Below, piece by piece: positions 1-6,492 of a DNA stretch of 8,194 nt. The DNA is taken from positions 1-8,194 of the forward strand of contig CBDULP010000041.1 of assembly GCA_965368085.1 (NCBI GenBank), written 5' to 3'. The translations under genes were made by a program, and so were the position numbers. A model generated the notes under the pieces. It saw nothing but the letters and a program-made list of their open reading frames with translations, had not been told where the DNA came from and made no database searches. Origin of the DNA: Peptoclostridium sp965368085 (GTDB taxonomy: Bacteria > Bacillota > Clostridia > Peptostreptococcales > Peptostreptococcaceae). The first letter of the stretch is position 1, and every line of letters begins with the position of its first letter.

Positions 1-31
1 CCTTCCCCCCCGCAAGAATTATTCCTTTCAT
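1..31 (-). CDS. Sugar-nucleotide pyrophosphorylase, N-terminal fragment (cut by the left edge)
   Basis: Reading leftward from an ATG at 31-29, the ten complete codons give MKGIILAGGK, and the next codon begins with G. This is the start of the nucleotidyltransferase signature (ILAGGxGTRL) found in glucose-1-phosphate thymidylyltransferase (RmlA/RfbA) and mannose-1-phosphate guanylyltransferase (ManC), enzymes that condense a sugar 1-phosphate with an NTP. The glycines belong to the nucleotide-binding loop. The ATG at 31 is preferred over an in-frame ATG at 37 because an AAAGGAAG Shine-Dalgarno lies 6 bases upstream of it. The start follows the glycosyltransferase stop by 14 bases, so the genes are probably in one operon. 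The MKGIILAGG form is most typical of RmlA, but the AlgD-like neighbour would fit a GDP-mannose enzyme; ten residues cannot decide. The family is fairly sure, the substrate is not. Confidence 0.72.
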   Translation of the reverse strand, partial: MKGIILAGGK

Positions 32-45
32 GGACATCTTCCTTT

Positions 46-1245
46 CTATTCTTTTTCCATTATATTACTGTAGAAATACTCGTATCCTTCAAGCAGCACC
101 CTGCTGGTATGCTCCCAGCTCAGTTCGTTCACAACCCTTTCATACCCGAGTTCTCCCATTTTAATTTTCTTTTCTTCATCCTCAATTAGCTCGACTATCT
201 TGCCCGCCATGTCAGCTGAGTCATTGGGTTTTGCATAAAGTGAAGCATCTCCCGCGGAATACCTTCCTTCAGTCAGATCAAACTGCACTATGGGCTTTTT
301 AAGTGCCATGTATTCAAGCACCTTGTTCATTGTCGACTTGTCATTCATCTCGTTGTATTCATCAGGATTGACACATATGTCAGCAGTATTCAGATACTCC
401 AGTAGCACCTGGTCGCTTACCCTTCCCGTAAACTCAATCATATCTCCAAGGCCCATATCAGCAGTCCTTTTTCTGATTTCCTCCAGATAGGGCCCTCCTC
501 CAACTATTCCAAAGAATATATCATCCCTTTTCATATCATTTTTTATGTGGTTTGCCGCATCCAGAAGATAATCCATTCCCTCCTGCTGGCCTATTACTCC
601 AACATAACCAACCATATAACGTCTTCCTCTTTTTATTTCATGCTTTGGTGGAATTATTTTCAGCCTTTCCAGTTTCGGCCCGCTTCTAAGGACAAACACC
701 CTCTCAGGGTTCATGCCGCCTCTTTCTATGGCAATTTTCTTGTATGATTCGTTTGTTACAAATGCCATGCAGGCATTTTTATAGGTTAGCCTTTCAAGCA
801 TTATCTGCGACTGGTAAAGTATTCCTCGTTTTTTGAACTTCGCATAAAACAGCTCCGGGCATATGTCATGGTGGTCAAATATGTAATGCACTCCCCTGCT
901 TTTGAATTTTTTTGCTACTAGAAATATATTGTCAGGCGGGTTGCATCCATGTATAACATCAAATCCAACCTCCTCATACACTTTTTCCGCAAGCCTCATC
1001 TCTTCTTTGAGTGCTGCAGAGTATTCTCTGACATATCCTATAAAGCCGTTGCCCTCCTTTGGAAGGTCATGCCTGTATATATTAACTCCTTCCAAAAGCT
1101 CATATTCACTTGTATATCCTTTTCCCTTAGGGCATATTACAGATACCGTATATCCGCGTTTAACAAGGGTCGTAGCCTCCTGCCAGACCCTCGTATCAAA
1201 AGGGACCGGCAGGTTTTCCACTATTATAAGAACTTTTCTGTCCAT
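46..1245 (-). CDS. Glycosyltransferase family 4 (GT-B fold)
   Basis: A 399-residue cytoplasmic or membrane-associated glycosyltransferase, the usual length for GT4. The N-terminal Rossmann half begins with VLIIVENLPVPFDTRVWQEA (residues 5-24), the opening of a GT4 group common in capsule and O-antigen loci, and contains HGCNPPDNIFL (99-109) and FDHHDICPELF (123-133). The C-terminal half has YVGVIGQQEGMDYLL (214-228), VGGGP (248-252), EFTGRVS (271-277) and NKVLEYMALKKPIV (307-320). E311 matches the second Glu of the GT4 E-x7-E motif; the first is a Lys (K303), a variation common in this subgroup. No signal peptide or membrane helix is evident. The gene starts 4 bases after the dehydrogenase stop (TGA-TGAT-ATG), with GGGTGAT inside the end of that gene as ribosome site, implying translational coupling. 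It presumably adds one sugar of the repeat. Donor and acceptor cannot be read from the sequence. Confidence 0.9.
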   Translation of the reverse strand: MDRKVLIIVENLPVPFDTRVWQEATTLVKRGYTVSVICPKGKGYTSEYELLEGVNIYRHDLPKEGNGFIGYVREYSAALKEEMRLAEKVYEEVGFDVIHGCNPPDNIFLVAKKFKSRGVHYIFDHHDICPELFYAKFKKRGILYQSQIMLERLTYKNACMAFVTNESYKKIAIERGGMNPERVFVLRSGPKLERLKIIPPKHEIKRGRRYMVGYVGVIGQQEGMDYLLDAANHIKNDMKRDDIFFGIVGGGPYLEEIRKRTADMGLGDMIEFTGRVSDQVLLEYLNTADICVNPDEYNEMNDKSTMNKVLEYMALKKPIVQFDLTEGRYSAGDASLYAKPNDSADMAGKIVELIEDEEKKIKMGELGYERVVNELSWEHTSRVLLEGYEYFYSNIMEKE

Positions 1246-1249
1246 ATCA

Positions 1250-2602
1250 TCACCCTATCCCGATTTTTGAAAGCCCCTCTATGGCATTTATATTGCTCCA
1301 GCTTATGCCCTCGTAACTTCCTTCATATTCAATATCCTTCCACATTCTCACAAGATCTATTATTACCTTGCCTGCATACTTCATTGGGATATCCTCAAAT
1401 TCATCCGCCTTGTGCCCAACCACAATCACATCGCTTGAACTTATCACTTCGTCCAAATCACTCGATATGAAATGTTGAAGATGAGGAATCTTACTTTCTA
1501 TATACTCCTTGTTCGTCCCTGTTATCTCAGACAGCTTTACATTCTTGTCATATATATTTATGTTGAAACCCTTTCCAAGCAGCCTCTCTACAACATCCAC
1601 CATAGGGCTGTTTCTAAGATCATCCGTTCCCGGCTTGAAACTGAGTCCCAAAAAAGCTATATTTCTCTTTCCCTTTTCCAGAACTATTTCAACAAGCCTT
1701 TCCTTCTGGTTCTCATTGCTGCCTATGATATTCTCTATAACGGGGATTTTCACGTAATTGTCCCACGCAAGAGTCATAAAAGCCTTTGTGTCCTTCGGAA
1801 GGCATGAGCCCCCGTATGCAAATCCCGGCTTGAAATAATATGGCGATATGTTAAGCTGCGTATCCTTGCAGAATATCTCCATTACCTTGTGGCTGTCTAT
1901 ATTCTGTGACTTGCATATATTCCCCACTTCATTCGCGAAAACTATCTTGAGCGCATGGTATGTGTTGTTGACATATTTCATTATCTCTGCAACCCTTATG
2001 TCCGTTTCCACAAATTCACTCGATATGTTGCTGTATAGATTTTCCATGGCATCTATGGCCCTTTTGCTGTCAGACCCAAGAATAGTTATAGGCGGATTAA
2101 AGTAGTCTTTAACGGCACTTCCCTCCCTCAAGAATTCAGGGTTTGAAACCAGTGCAAACGAATCATTCCTCTTCTTTCCCGAAAATTCTTCTATTATCTT
2201 TCCTACCTTTTCATTTGTTCCCGGAAGCACGGTGCTCCTTATAGCTATGACATGAAAATCTTCTTTTTCCCTGAGCGCTTCCCCAATCTCCTCTGCCACC
2301 TTGAATATGTAGTTCAAATTCAAGTGTCCTTCCCTTGTACTAGGGGTTCCTACAGATATTATGGAAATATCTGTATTTAAAACCGCATATGTGGCATCAA
2401 GAGTGGCCTTCAACCGCCCGCTTTCATGCCCCCTCATTATAAGAGAGTCTATATCATTTTCTATTATTGTAGGTCTTCCCGAATTAATCTGAGCCACCTT
2501 GCTTTCACTGACATCAACACCTATGACTTTGTGCCCTTTTTCCACAAGACATCCTGCGCTCACGCATCCCACATATCCCAGACCAAATATGCTAACTCTC
2601 AT
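1250..2602 (-). CDS. algD: GDP-mannose 6-dehydrogenase-like nucleotide-sugar dehydrogenase
   Basis: A 450-residue enzyme of the UDP-glucose/GDP-mannose dehydrogenase family, which oxidises the sugar C6 twice with NAD+ to give a nucleotide-activated uronic acid. The Rossmann motif GLGYVG is at residues 7-12, with D30 after the second strand to bind the NAD ribose. STVLPGT (123-129) and SNPEFLREGSAVKDY (153-167) follow. The catalytic Cys is C267 in GFAYGGSCLPKD, and the C-terminal domain carries GLSFKPGTDDLRNSP (319-333). Recalled Pseudomonas AlgD is very similar in several blocks: SIFGLGYVG at the start, NKEYIESKIPH (364-374), SDLDEV and EGISW (EGICW in AlgD). GGSCLPKD and GLSFKPGTDD are the AlgD forms, whereas Ugd/TuaD usually read GGSCFPKD and GLAFKPNTDD. 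The likely product is therefore GDP-mannuronate. The ATG has AAGGGGGA 6 bases upstream. The substrate is inferred; UDP-glucose or a UDP-HexNAc remains possible. Confidence 0.85.
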   Translation of the reverse strand: MRVSIFGLGYVGCVSAGCLVEKGHKVIGVDVSESKVAQINSGRPTIIENDIDSLIMRGHESGRLKATLDATYAVLNTDISIISVGTPSTREGHLNLNYIFKVAEEIGEALREKEDFHVIAIRSTVLPGTNEKVGKIIEEFSGKKRNDSFALVSNPEFLREGSAVKDYFNPPITILGSDSKRAIDAMENLYSNISSEFVETDIRVAEIMKYVNNTYHALKIVFANEVGNICKSQNIDSHKVMEIFCKDTQLNISPYYFKPGFAYGGSCLPKDTKAFMTLAWDNYVKIPVIENIIGSNENQKERLVEIVLEKGKRNIAFLGLSFKPGTDDLRNSPMVDVVERLLGKGFNINIYDKNVKLSEITGTNKEYIESKIPHLQHFISSDLDEVISSSDVIVVGHKADEFEDIPMKYAGKVIIDLVRMWKDIEYEGSYEGISWSNINAIEGLSKIGIG

Positions 2603-2725
2603 AATAATCCCCCTTTTCTATATGCAAAACATCTCATTTGCGATTAAACCACTGCTTTTTAAGGCAAACTCATACTTATTTCGTATACAAATCTTTTTTA
2701 ATGTTTTATTTTAATATACCCTATG
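2603..2725. other. Intergenic gap, single-domain lyase to dehydrogenase
   Basis: This is 123 bases of AT-rich DNA. It holds the dehydrogenase ribosome site (AAGGGGGA on the minus strand, about 2609-2616). No GC-rich stem followed by a T-run is seen, and no hexamer pair close to TTGACA/TATAAT at 16-18 bases on the minus strand. The simplest reading is that transcription runs from the lyase gene into the dehydrogenase gene. Confidence 0.5.
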
Positions 2726-3733
2726 TCAATAGTACATATTCAGCATTAGAGACATATGAGCCGCAATCCCCAAATCATGCCAACACATAGGATTCAGCCT
2801 CTTATCTTCTGTCGCCGGCTCTTTCTTTTCATATATTCCACTTCCAATCATTACATCATCATAATATATGCAGCTTTCTCCGACAGCCAAGTCAACCGGA
2901 CTGGTCCAACTTGTATAGTTGTACCTGTACGAACCTATTTTAAGATAGCTTCCGGATTCGTTGTACGCAGTCTTGCCATACATCTTGTAATCATTCCCGT
3001 TGAAAGGCAAAAGCGGTTGGCCGTCAAGCCAGGCTTCCACATACCCGTCTTCTTCCATGGAGTGCTTTATGTGCCACACTATCTCATGCCATTTTCCCCT
3101 TTCGGGAAATATTCCGGTCTTTAAATCTATTATGTCCATATACGTAGCCGAAAATTCAATTTCCCCTGTGAAAGGTTCAAGGCCAATCGCCAGCGCAAAA
3201 CTTCCGTCAACCCAGTCATCCCAAGTTTCTCCAGCCTGAAAATCCGGCTTGCTGTGCCACTGGCCTATTATCTCACTCGCCGAATTGTGCCTTTTGTCCG
3301 GGTCTATCATGAATTTCCATGAATACCAGTAGTCTTTTCCAAGTGCTTCGTAATTATCTACGCGAAGCTCCGATCTTGGCCTTATGAGAGGGTTCTCTCC
3401 CCTCCATGTATATGCCATGAATACATTGTTTTCACCATCGAGCGGATCTTCTTTTATGGATCCCCCTTGAGCATTCTGTTTTTCAAGATGATCCCACTTC
3501 GAAAGATCCCCCTCAAAGTCATCATAAAAAATGTTGGCATTCACACTGTAGTCTTGTATGTTTTGTATAGACTCGTCCCTTTCGATTGAGTCTTCAAAAT
3601 CACGTTCTGCAATTGCCGGCGTGTCGGTATATGCAAAGCCACGGCTTCTGTCCGACAGATGAATCGTTGTGTTTTGAATGACAAACATAACCATCAAAAT
3701 GCAAGGCACAAGCATTTTCCTGTATCTTTCCAT
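2726..3733 (-). CDS. Single-domain jelly-roll polysaccharide lyase, exported or membrane-anchored
   Basis: A 335-residue protein. Residues 1-6 are basic and are followed by a hydrophobic run at about 7-20 (MLVPCILMVMFVIQ), a signal peptide or anchor. C11 is not in a convincing lipobox. After a charged spacer (35-66), residues 67-297 form a heparin-lyase-I/alginate-lyase-like jelly roll of the Pfam Polysacc_lyase type: RPRSELRV (118-125), YWYSWKFMID (135-144), SEIIGQWH (153-160), GKWHEIVW (213-220), GYVEAWLDGQPL (230-241), YLKIGSYRYN (263-272). R120, E122, Q158, H160, K265 and Y269/Y271 resemble the active-site strands of PL7 and PL13 lyases (RxELR, QxH, YxKxGxY). It closely matches the third domain of the protein encoded at 4009-6225. 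The 38-residue tail (298-335), ending in a Met-rich hydrophobic stretch, has no counterpart there. An AGGGG ribosome site precedes the ATG. Lyase activity on a uronic-acid glycan is inferred; the substrate is unknown. Confidence 0.8.
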   Translation of the reverse strand: MERYRKMLVPCILMVMFVIQNTTIHLSDRSRGFAYTDTPAIAERDFEDSIERDESIQNIQDYSVNANIFYDDFEGDLSKWDHLEKQNAQGGSIKEDPLDGENNVFMAYTWRGENPLIRPRSELRVDNYEALGKDYWYSWKFMIDPDKRHNSASEIIGQWHSKPDFQAGETWDDWVDGSFALAIGLEPFTGEIEFSATYMDIIDLKTGIFPERGKWHEIVWHIKHSMEEDGYVEAWLDGQPLLPFNGNDYKMYGKTAYNESGSYLKIGSYRYNYTSWTSPVDLAVGESCIYYDDVMIGSGIYEKKEPATEDKRLNPMCWHDLGIAAHMSLMLNMYY

Positions 3734-3806
3734 ATGTTTTCCCCTCTCAATTCAATCTTTTTGGAAATAGAATTCATGGGCAATAAAACACCCAATCAAT
3801 ATAACC

Positions 3807-3825
3807 CACAGGAATATTCCCTGTG
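3807..3825. promoter_or_regulatory. Near-perfect 19-base palindrome, possible operator or small hairpin
   Basis: CACAGG and CCTGTG arms of 6 bases flank AATATTC, just upstream of the single-domain lyase gene and immediately after the candidate -10 at 3828-3833. In that position it could be an operator at the transcription start. As RNA it would be a 6-pair stem with a 7-base loop, without a T-run on the minus strand. No regulator family is recognised. Confidence 0.3.
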
Positions 3826-3827
3826 TT

Positions 3828-3856
3828 ATTATTAATACCCCGTATGCACAGCTAAA
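3828..3856 (-). promoter_or_regulatory. Weak sigma-A-like promoter candidate for the single-domain lyase
   Basis: On the minus strand TTTAGC (3856-3851) lies 17 bases before AATAAT (3833-3828). The -10 matches five of six consensus bases and the -35 only three. Some start site is needed here because a strong terminator lies just upstream at 3937-3982. AT-rich DNA gives such matches by chance, so this is only the best candidate seen. Confidence 0.27.
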
Positions 3857-3882
3857 AATAAATATAATTCATCAAAAATAAA

Positions 3883-3921
3883 CCTGCATATGGTTTGGTG
3901 GAAATCCAAACCGTATACAGG
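3883..3921 (-). terminator. Second hairpin, possible backup terminator
   Basis: Two 16-base arms (3883-3898 and 3906-3921) are complementary except at two positions, one of them a G-U pair in RNA, around a 7-base loop. On the minus strand the stem is followed by TTTATTTTT. It lies just past the strong terminator at 3937-3982, so it may be a backup. The T-run is interrupted and the stem is only moderately GC-rich. Confidence 0.4.
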
Positions 3922-3936
3922 CTTATAAAAGCAGGC

Positions 3937-3982
3937 AAACAAAAAGGCAAGCAACGTTTAATCGTCACTTGCCTTTTTGTTT
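3937..3982 (-). terminator. Strong intrinsic terminator after the three-domain lyase gene
   Basis: A perfect 15-base inverted repeat: AAACAAAAAGGCAAG at 3937-3951 and CTTGCCTTTTTGTTT at 3968-3982, with a 16-base loop. On the minus strand the GC core GGCAAG/CTTGCC runs straight into TTTTTGTTT, the classic intrinsic terminator form. It begins 26 bases after the three-domain gene's stop codon. Because the arms are A/T-flanked on both sides it could also work on the plus strand, although no plus-strand gene is seen. It separates this gene from the one at 2726-3733. Confidence 0.85.
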
Positions 3983-4008
3983 TATATATAATGAGGATTT
4001 ACTAACAA

Positions 4009-6225
4009 TTAAAAATCAACATCTTCCTTGTTTGTTGAAACCTTCACATCATCATAGTATACGCAGCTTTCTCCGGTAGCATATGTACCTGGATTTGTCC
4101 AGCTTGTGTAGTTGTATCTGTAAGAACCTACCTTAAGGTAACTTCCTGCGTTATTGTACGAAGTTTTTCCGTATATCTTTCCTTCTTGGAAAAGAGGCTG
4201 TCCGTCCATCCAAGCTTCGACATATCCATTGCTTGATGTAGAATGGTTTATTCTCCACGTCATTGTATGCCATTTGCCTTTTTCAGGGTATATTCCAGTT
4301 CTCTTCATTATTATACCCATAGGAGTGGATGCAAAGTCAAGCTCTCCATTTGGTCTTATTTCAAGTGCAAGGGCAAAACTTCCATCAACCCAGTTGCCCC
4401 AGTCCTCGCCTGCGGCGTAGTCAGGCTGAGTATGCCACTGACCTATTATCTCTGATGCAGAATCATGGCTGTAGTTCTCGTCTATCATGAACTTCCACGA
4501 GTACCAGTATTCTTGGTCAAGTTCTTCACCTATATTTACTCTAAGTTCAGCTCTCGGTCTTACATTCTTGTCATATCCCTGCCATGTGTAAGCCTTGAAT
4601 ACGTCATTTCCTGAATTCCTAGGGTCCTTCACTATCTCTCCAACCTGGCCGTTGTAATCCTCAAGCGCATCCCATTGATTGAAGTTTCCTGCTTCAAAAT
4701 CATCATAGAACATATTTGGAGTAGATTGAGGCTGATCCGGTTCTGTAGGAGGTGTCACCGGCTCTTCAGGTGTAGTCGGCTCCTCCGGCTCAACTGGCGG
4801 AGTTGTCGGCTCTTCAGGTGTAGTTGGTTCCTCTGGAGTATTTGTATCTCCGCTGTTTCCTATTATGTTTATATCAAGCTCGTCAAAATAAACAAGGCTC
4901 TTTCCAATCGCCCCATCTTCACGAACCACACCAAGCTCAATACTGTTCACATTGCTGTCCACAGCTGTAGGTCCGTATACCTTGCCGTCAGTAACTTCTC
5001 TTCCATCTGCCCAGGCTCTTACATATCCGTCTTTAGACCAGTTAACCTCAAGCTCAAGATCAACCCATTCTCCCTTCGGTATGCTCACTGCCTTAGAGTC
5101 AGTATATCTTCCAGTTTCATTGTTAAAAAGGAATACAATTATCTTTCCGTCATGGTAGTCTATTCCCACAGGAGGTGCGTCAGACCCTGAATTCGCAGGG
5201 AACACTCCTATAGTCTCCCATCCTGAAGTATTTGAGTGGTTCTCATCCGCCTTGAACTTCCACTTATATACAACCGTATCTCCATATGATTCATTGTTAT
5301 CATATGTCATTCTTGCATAAGAACCGTTGTCCAGCTCGAATTTAACAAGCTTGTTTGAACTGTCCTGATCGTCAGCTACAACTTCAACGCTTCCGTTTCC
5401 GCTTTGAACATTCCAATTTTCAAGGTCCCCATAAACCTTTCCGCTTGTAAATACAGTAGATCCTTCATCTTCAACTGGCGGCTCCACTACTTCAGGCTCT
5501 TCAACATCTGGCTTTTCAACCGGTGGCTCCACCGTTTCAGGCTCAGTCCCTATTTTTACATCGTCAAAATATACAAGGCTGCTTCCAAGGCTTGGGTCTT
5601 CCCTTACCACTCCAAGCTCAAGATAGTTTCCGTCTTCATTTACAGCTGTAGGTCCATACATTTCACCGTCTGTAGCGTCCTGACCGTCTATGCTCGCCTT
5701 AAGATAACCGTCCTCAGACCAGTTTATTTCAAGATCAAGATCTACCCATTCTCCCTTTGACACTCTTACAGGGTTTGAATCTATATATCTGTCAGCCTTG
5801 CTGTCATATATATATGCTATGACTTTTCCATCATGGTAATCCACGCCCACAGTAGGTGTGCTTGAACCAGAATTCGCCGGGAACACCCCAAGAGTTTCCC
5901 AACCCGAATTATTCGAATGACTCGGATCTATCATGAATTTCCAACTGTATTTTACTGTTTTTGAATAAGGAGCACAGTCATAATACATTGCTCTTGCCGA
6001 CGTATCCCCTCTTTTAGGAAGGTTAATTTTTAAAGCCTTGTTTGTCGAGTCCGTAGGATCCTGTGCAATGCTCACATTACGGCTTCCAACGTTCCAATTT
6101 GTCAAAGTTGATCCGAAATCATCGCTAAAGTAGTCGACGTCTGAACCAGCCGCAAATACAGAACCAGGTATCGCCATCATTAGCGACAATACTAAACTCG
6201 TTAGCTTCTTCCTGTTTTTAATCAA
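4009..6225 (-). CDS. Secreted three-domain jelly-roll lyase-family protein
   Basis: A 738-residue protein if started at the TTG at 6225-6223. GAGGTGG (6237-6231) lies 5 bases upstream, and this start gives a clean signal peptide (MIKNRKK, hydrophobic core, cleavage after SVFA at about residue 25). A GTG at 6234 is also in frame but sits inside that ribosome site. Three homologous domains follow: D1 32-226, D2 256-455 and D3 503-732, joined by Pro/Glu/Thr linkers. D3 has RPRAELRV (556-563), SEIIGQWH (591-598) and YLKVGSYRYN (696-705), which match apparent active-site strands of PL7/PL13-type lyases. D1 and D2 share the fold (YSWKFMID, KGEWVDL, YFDD) but carry GVFPAN where D3 has GQWH, ELGVVRED for KVGSYRYN, and no ELR. 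They look non-catalytic, perhaps glycan-binding. No LPxTG, SLH or membrane anchor is visible. The function is inferred: an extracellular lyase on a uronic-acid polymer. Confidence 0.85.
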   Translation of the reverse strand: MIKNRKKLTSLVLSLMMAIPGSVFAAGSDVDYFSDDFGSTLTNWNVGSRNVSIAQDPTDSTNKALKINLPKRGDTSARAMYYDCAPYSKTVKYSWKFMIDPSHSNNSGWETLGVFPANSGSSTPTVGVDYHDGKVIAYIYDSKADRYIDSNPVRVSKGEWVDLDLEINWSEDGYLKASIDGQDATDGEMYGPTAVNEDGNYLELGVVREDPSLGSSLVYFDDVKIGTEPETVEPPVEKPDVEEPEVVEPPVEDEGSTVFTSGKVYGDLENWNVQSGNGSVEVVADDQDSSNKLVKFELDNGSYARMTYDNNESYGDTVVYKWKFKADENHSNTSGWETIGVFPANSGSDAPPVGIDYHDGKIIVFLFNNETGRYTDSKAVSIPKGEWVDLELEVNWSKDGYVRAWADGREVTDGKVYGPTAVDSNVNSIELGVVREDGAIGKSLVYFDELDINIIGNSGDTNTPEEPTTPEEPTTPPVEPEEPTTPEEPVTPPTEPDQPQSTPNMFYDDFEAGNFNQWDALEDYNGQVGEIVKDPRNSGNDVFKAYTWQGYDKNVRPRAELRVNIGEELDQEYWYSWKFMIDENYSHDSASEIIGQWHTQPDYAAGEDWGNWVDGSFALALEIRPNGELDFASTPMGIIMKRTGIYPEKGKWHTMTWRINHSTSSNGYVEAWMDGQPLFQEGKIYGKTSYNNAGSYLKVGSYRYNYTSWTNPGTYATGESCVYYDDVKVSTNKEDVDF
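4720..4860 (-). repeat. PEEPTT-type linker repeat between domains 2 and 3
   Basis: This encodes residues 456-502 of the secreted protein, a low-complexity Pro/Glu/Thr linker with repeated PEEPTT and PPxEP units. At DNA level CGGCTCTTCAGGTGTAGT occurs at 4759-4776 and again at 4807-4824, 48 bases (16 codons) apart, showing in-frame tandem duplication. A similar, less regular linker joins domains 1 and 2 (about 5461-5547). Confidence 0.8.
4861..5460 (-). repeat. Internal domain repeat 2 (jelly roll lacking lyase residues)
   Basis: Encodes D2 of the secreted protein. It is most like D1: both contain SGWETxGVFPANSGS, VGxDYHDGK, KGEWVDL, YGPTAV and ELGVVRED. The Glu-Leu-Arg and Gln-Trp-His strands of D3 are missing. 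Confidence 0.75.
5548..6132 (-). repeat. Internal domain repeat 1 (jelly roll lacking lyase residues)
   Basis: Encodes D1 of the secreted protein. It aligns with D2 along its length and with D3 more distantly: YSWKFMID, then GVFPAN in place of GQWH, a Gly-Tyr-x-x-Ala-x-x-Asp-Gly strand, and YFDDVKIG at the end. The D1/D2 pair probably arose by a later duplication than the split from D3. Confidence 0.75.
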
Positions 6226-6230
6226 GATAT

Positions 6231-6237
6231 CCACCTC
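6231..6237 (-). promoter_or_regulatory. Shine-Dalgarno site that decides the TTG start
   Basis: GAGGTGG on the minus strand is an extended match to the 16S anti-Shine-Dalgarno. It lies 5 bases before TTG at 6225 and overlaps the alternative GTG at 6234, which has no ribosome site of its own at normal spacing. A complementary ACCTC at 6261-6257 could pair with GAGGT and mask it. Confidence 0.7.
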
Positions 6238-6240
6238 TTC

Positions 6241-6269
6241 TTTATACTTTTTGCGGGAGGTTTTGTAAA
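6241..6269 (-). promoter_or_regulatory. Second promoter-like sequence next to the ribosome site
   Basis: TTTACA (6269-6264) and TATAAA (6246-6241) are spaced by 17 bases, each matching five of six consensus bases on the minus strand. The predicted start, near 6234, would fall inside the Shine-Dalgarno site and leave only about 9 bases of leader. Either it is fortuitous or it makes a nearly leaderless message. The match is better than expected casually, but the position argues against it. Confidence 0.3.
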
Positions 6270-6359
6270 TCCCACTTAGTGGAAATCTGAATTAATATTT
6301 TTAGAGTTGCATTTTTAATGGGCACAATATCACAACAATAAGACTTGCTGTTTGCCGCT

Positions 6360-6376
6360 AAATGCCAACGGCATTT
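6360..6376. other. Small perfect hairpin in the long leader
   Basis: AAATGCC and GGCATTT form a 7-pair stem with a 3-base loop. On the plus strand it is followed by TTATT, but no plus-strand gene needs a terminator here. On the minus strand it is a structured element midway through the leader of the three-domain gene. Confidence 0.4.
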
Positions 6377-6452
6377 TTATTGCATGCAAAATACAAGTAT
6401 TAAATAAGCTATCGCAATGCTTATCATGAATTAATGTGTTTTTTTACACGTT

Positions 6453-6492
6453 AAAAAAATCTGTTAACTAAGGCTAAGCCTTTCCCAGATTT
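6453..6492 (-). terminator. Leader terminator (candidate attenuator)
   Basis: On the minus strand AAATCTG (6492-6486) pairs with CAGATTT (6463-6457), and the T-run continues to 6453, seven T in all. An inner stem, AAGGC/GCCTT with a TTA loop (6482-6470), stacks inside. This is the form of an intrinsic terminator, but it lies about 30 bases into the transcript predicted from 6531-6559 and more than 220 bases before the coding start. It would terminate the leader unless opened. It is too far from the heparinase-type gene (over 240 bases after its stop) to be its natural terminator, though that is not excluded. Confidence 0.55.

Noticed and set aside
902..1470. Overlapping plus-strand open frames of 122 and 173 codons
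   Set aside because: They lie opposite well-supported glycosyltransferase and dehydrogenase genes, show no recognisable domain and have no fitting ribosome sites.
2726..3733. Lipoprotein call from LVPC at residues 8-11
   Set aside because: The Cys comes before, not after, the hydrophobic run, so it is not a lipobox.
4675..5190. Plus-strand open frame of 171 codons opposite the secreted lyase
   Set aside because: The Arg/Leu/Cys-rich repeats are the antisense of the PEEPTT linker and domain 2; there is no independent coding signal.
4009..6225. Sortase (LPxTG) or S-layer-homology anchor on the secreted protein
   Set aside because: The C-terminus ends soon after domain 3 (NKEDVDF) with no sorting motif, hydrophobic tail or SLH repeats.
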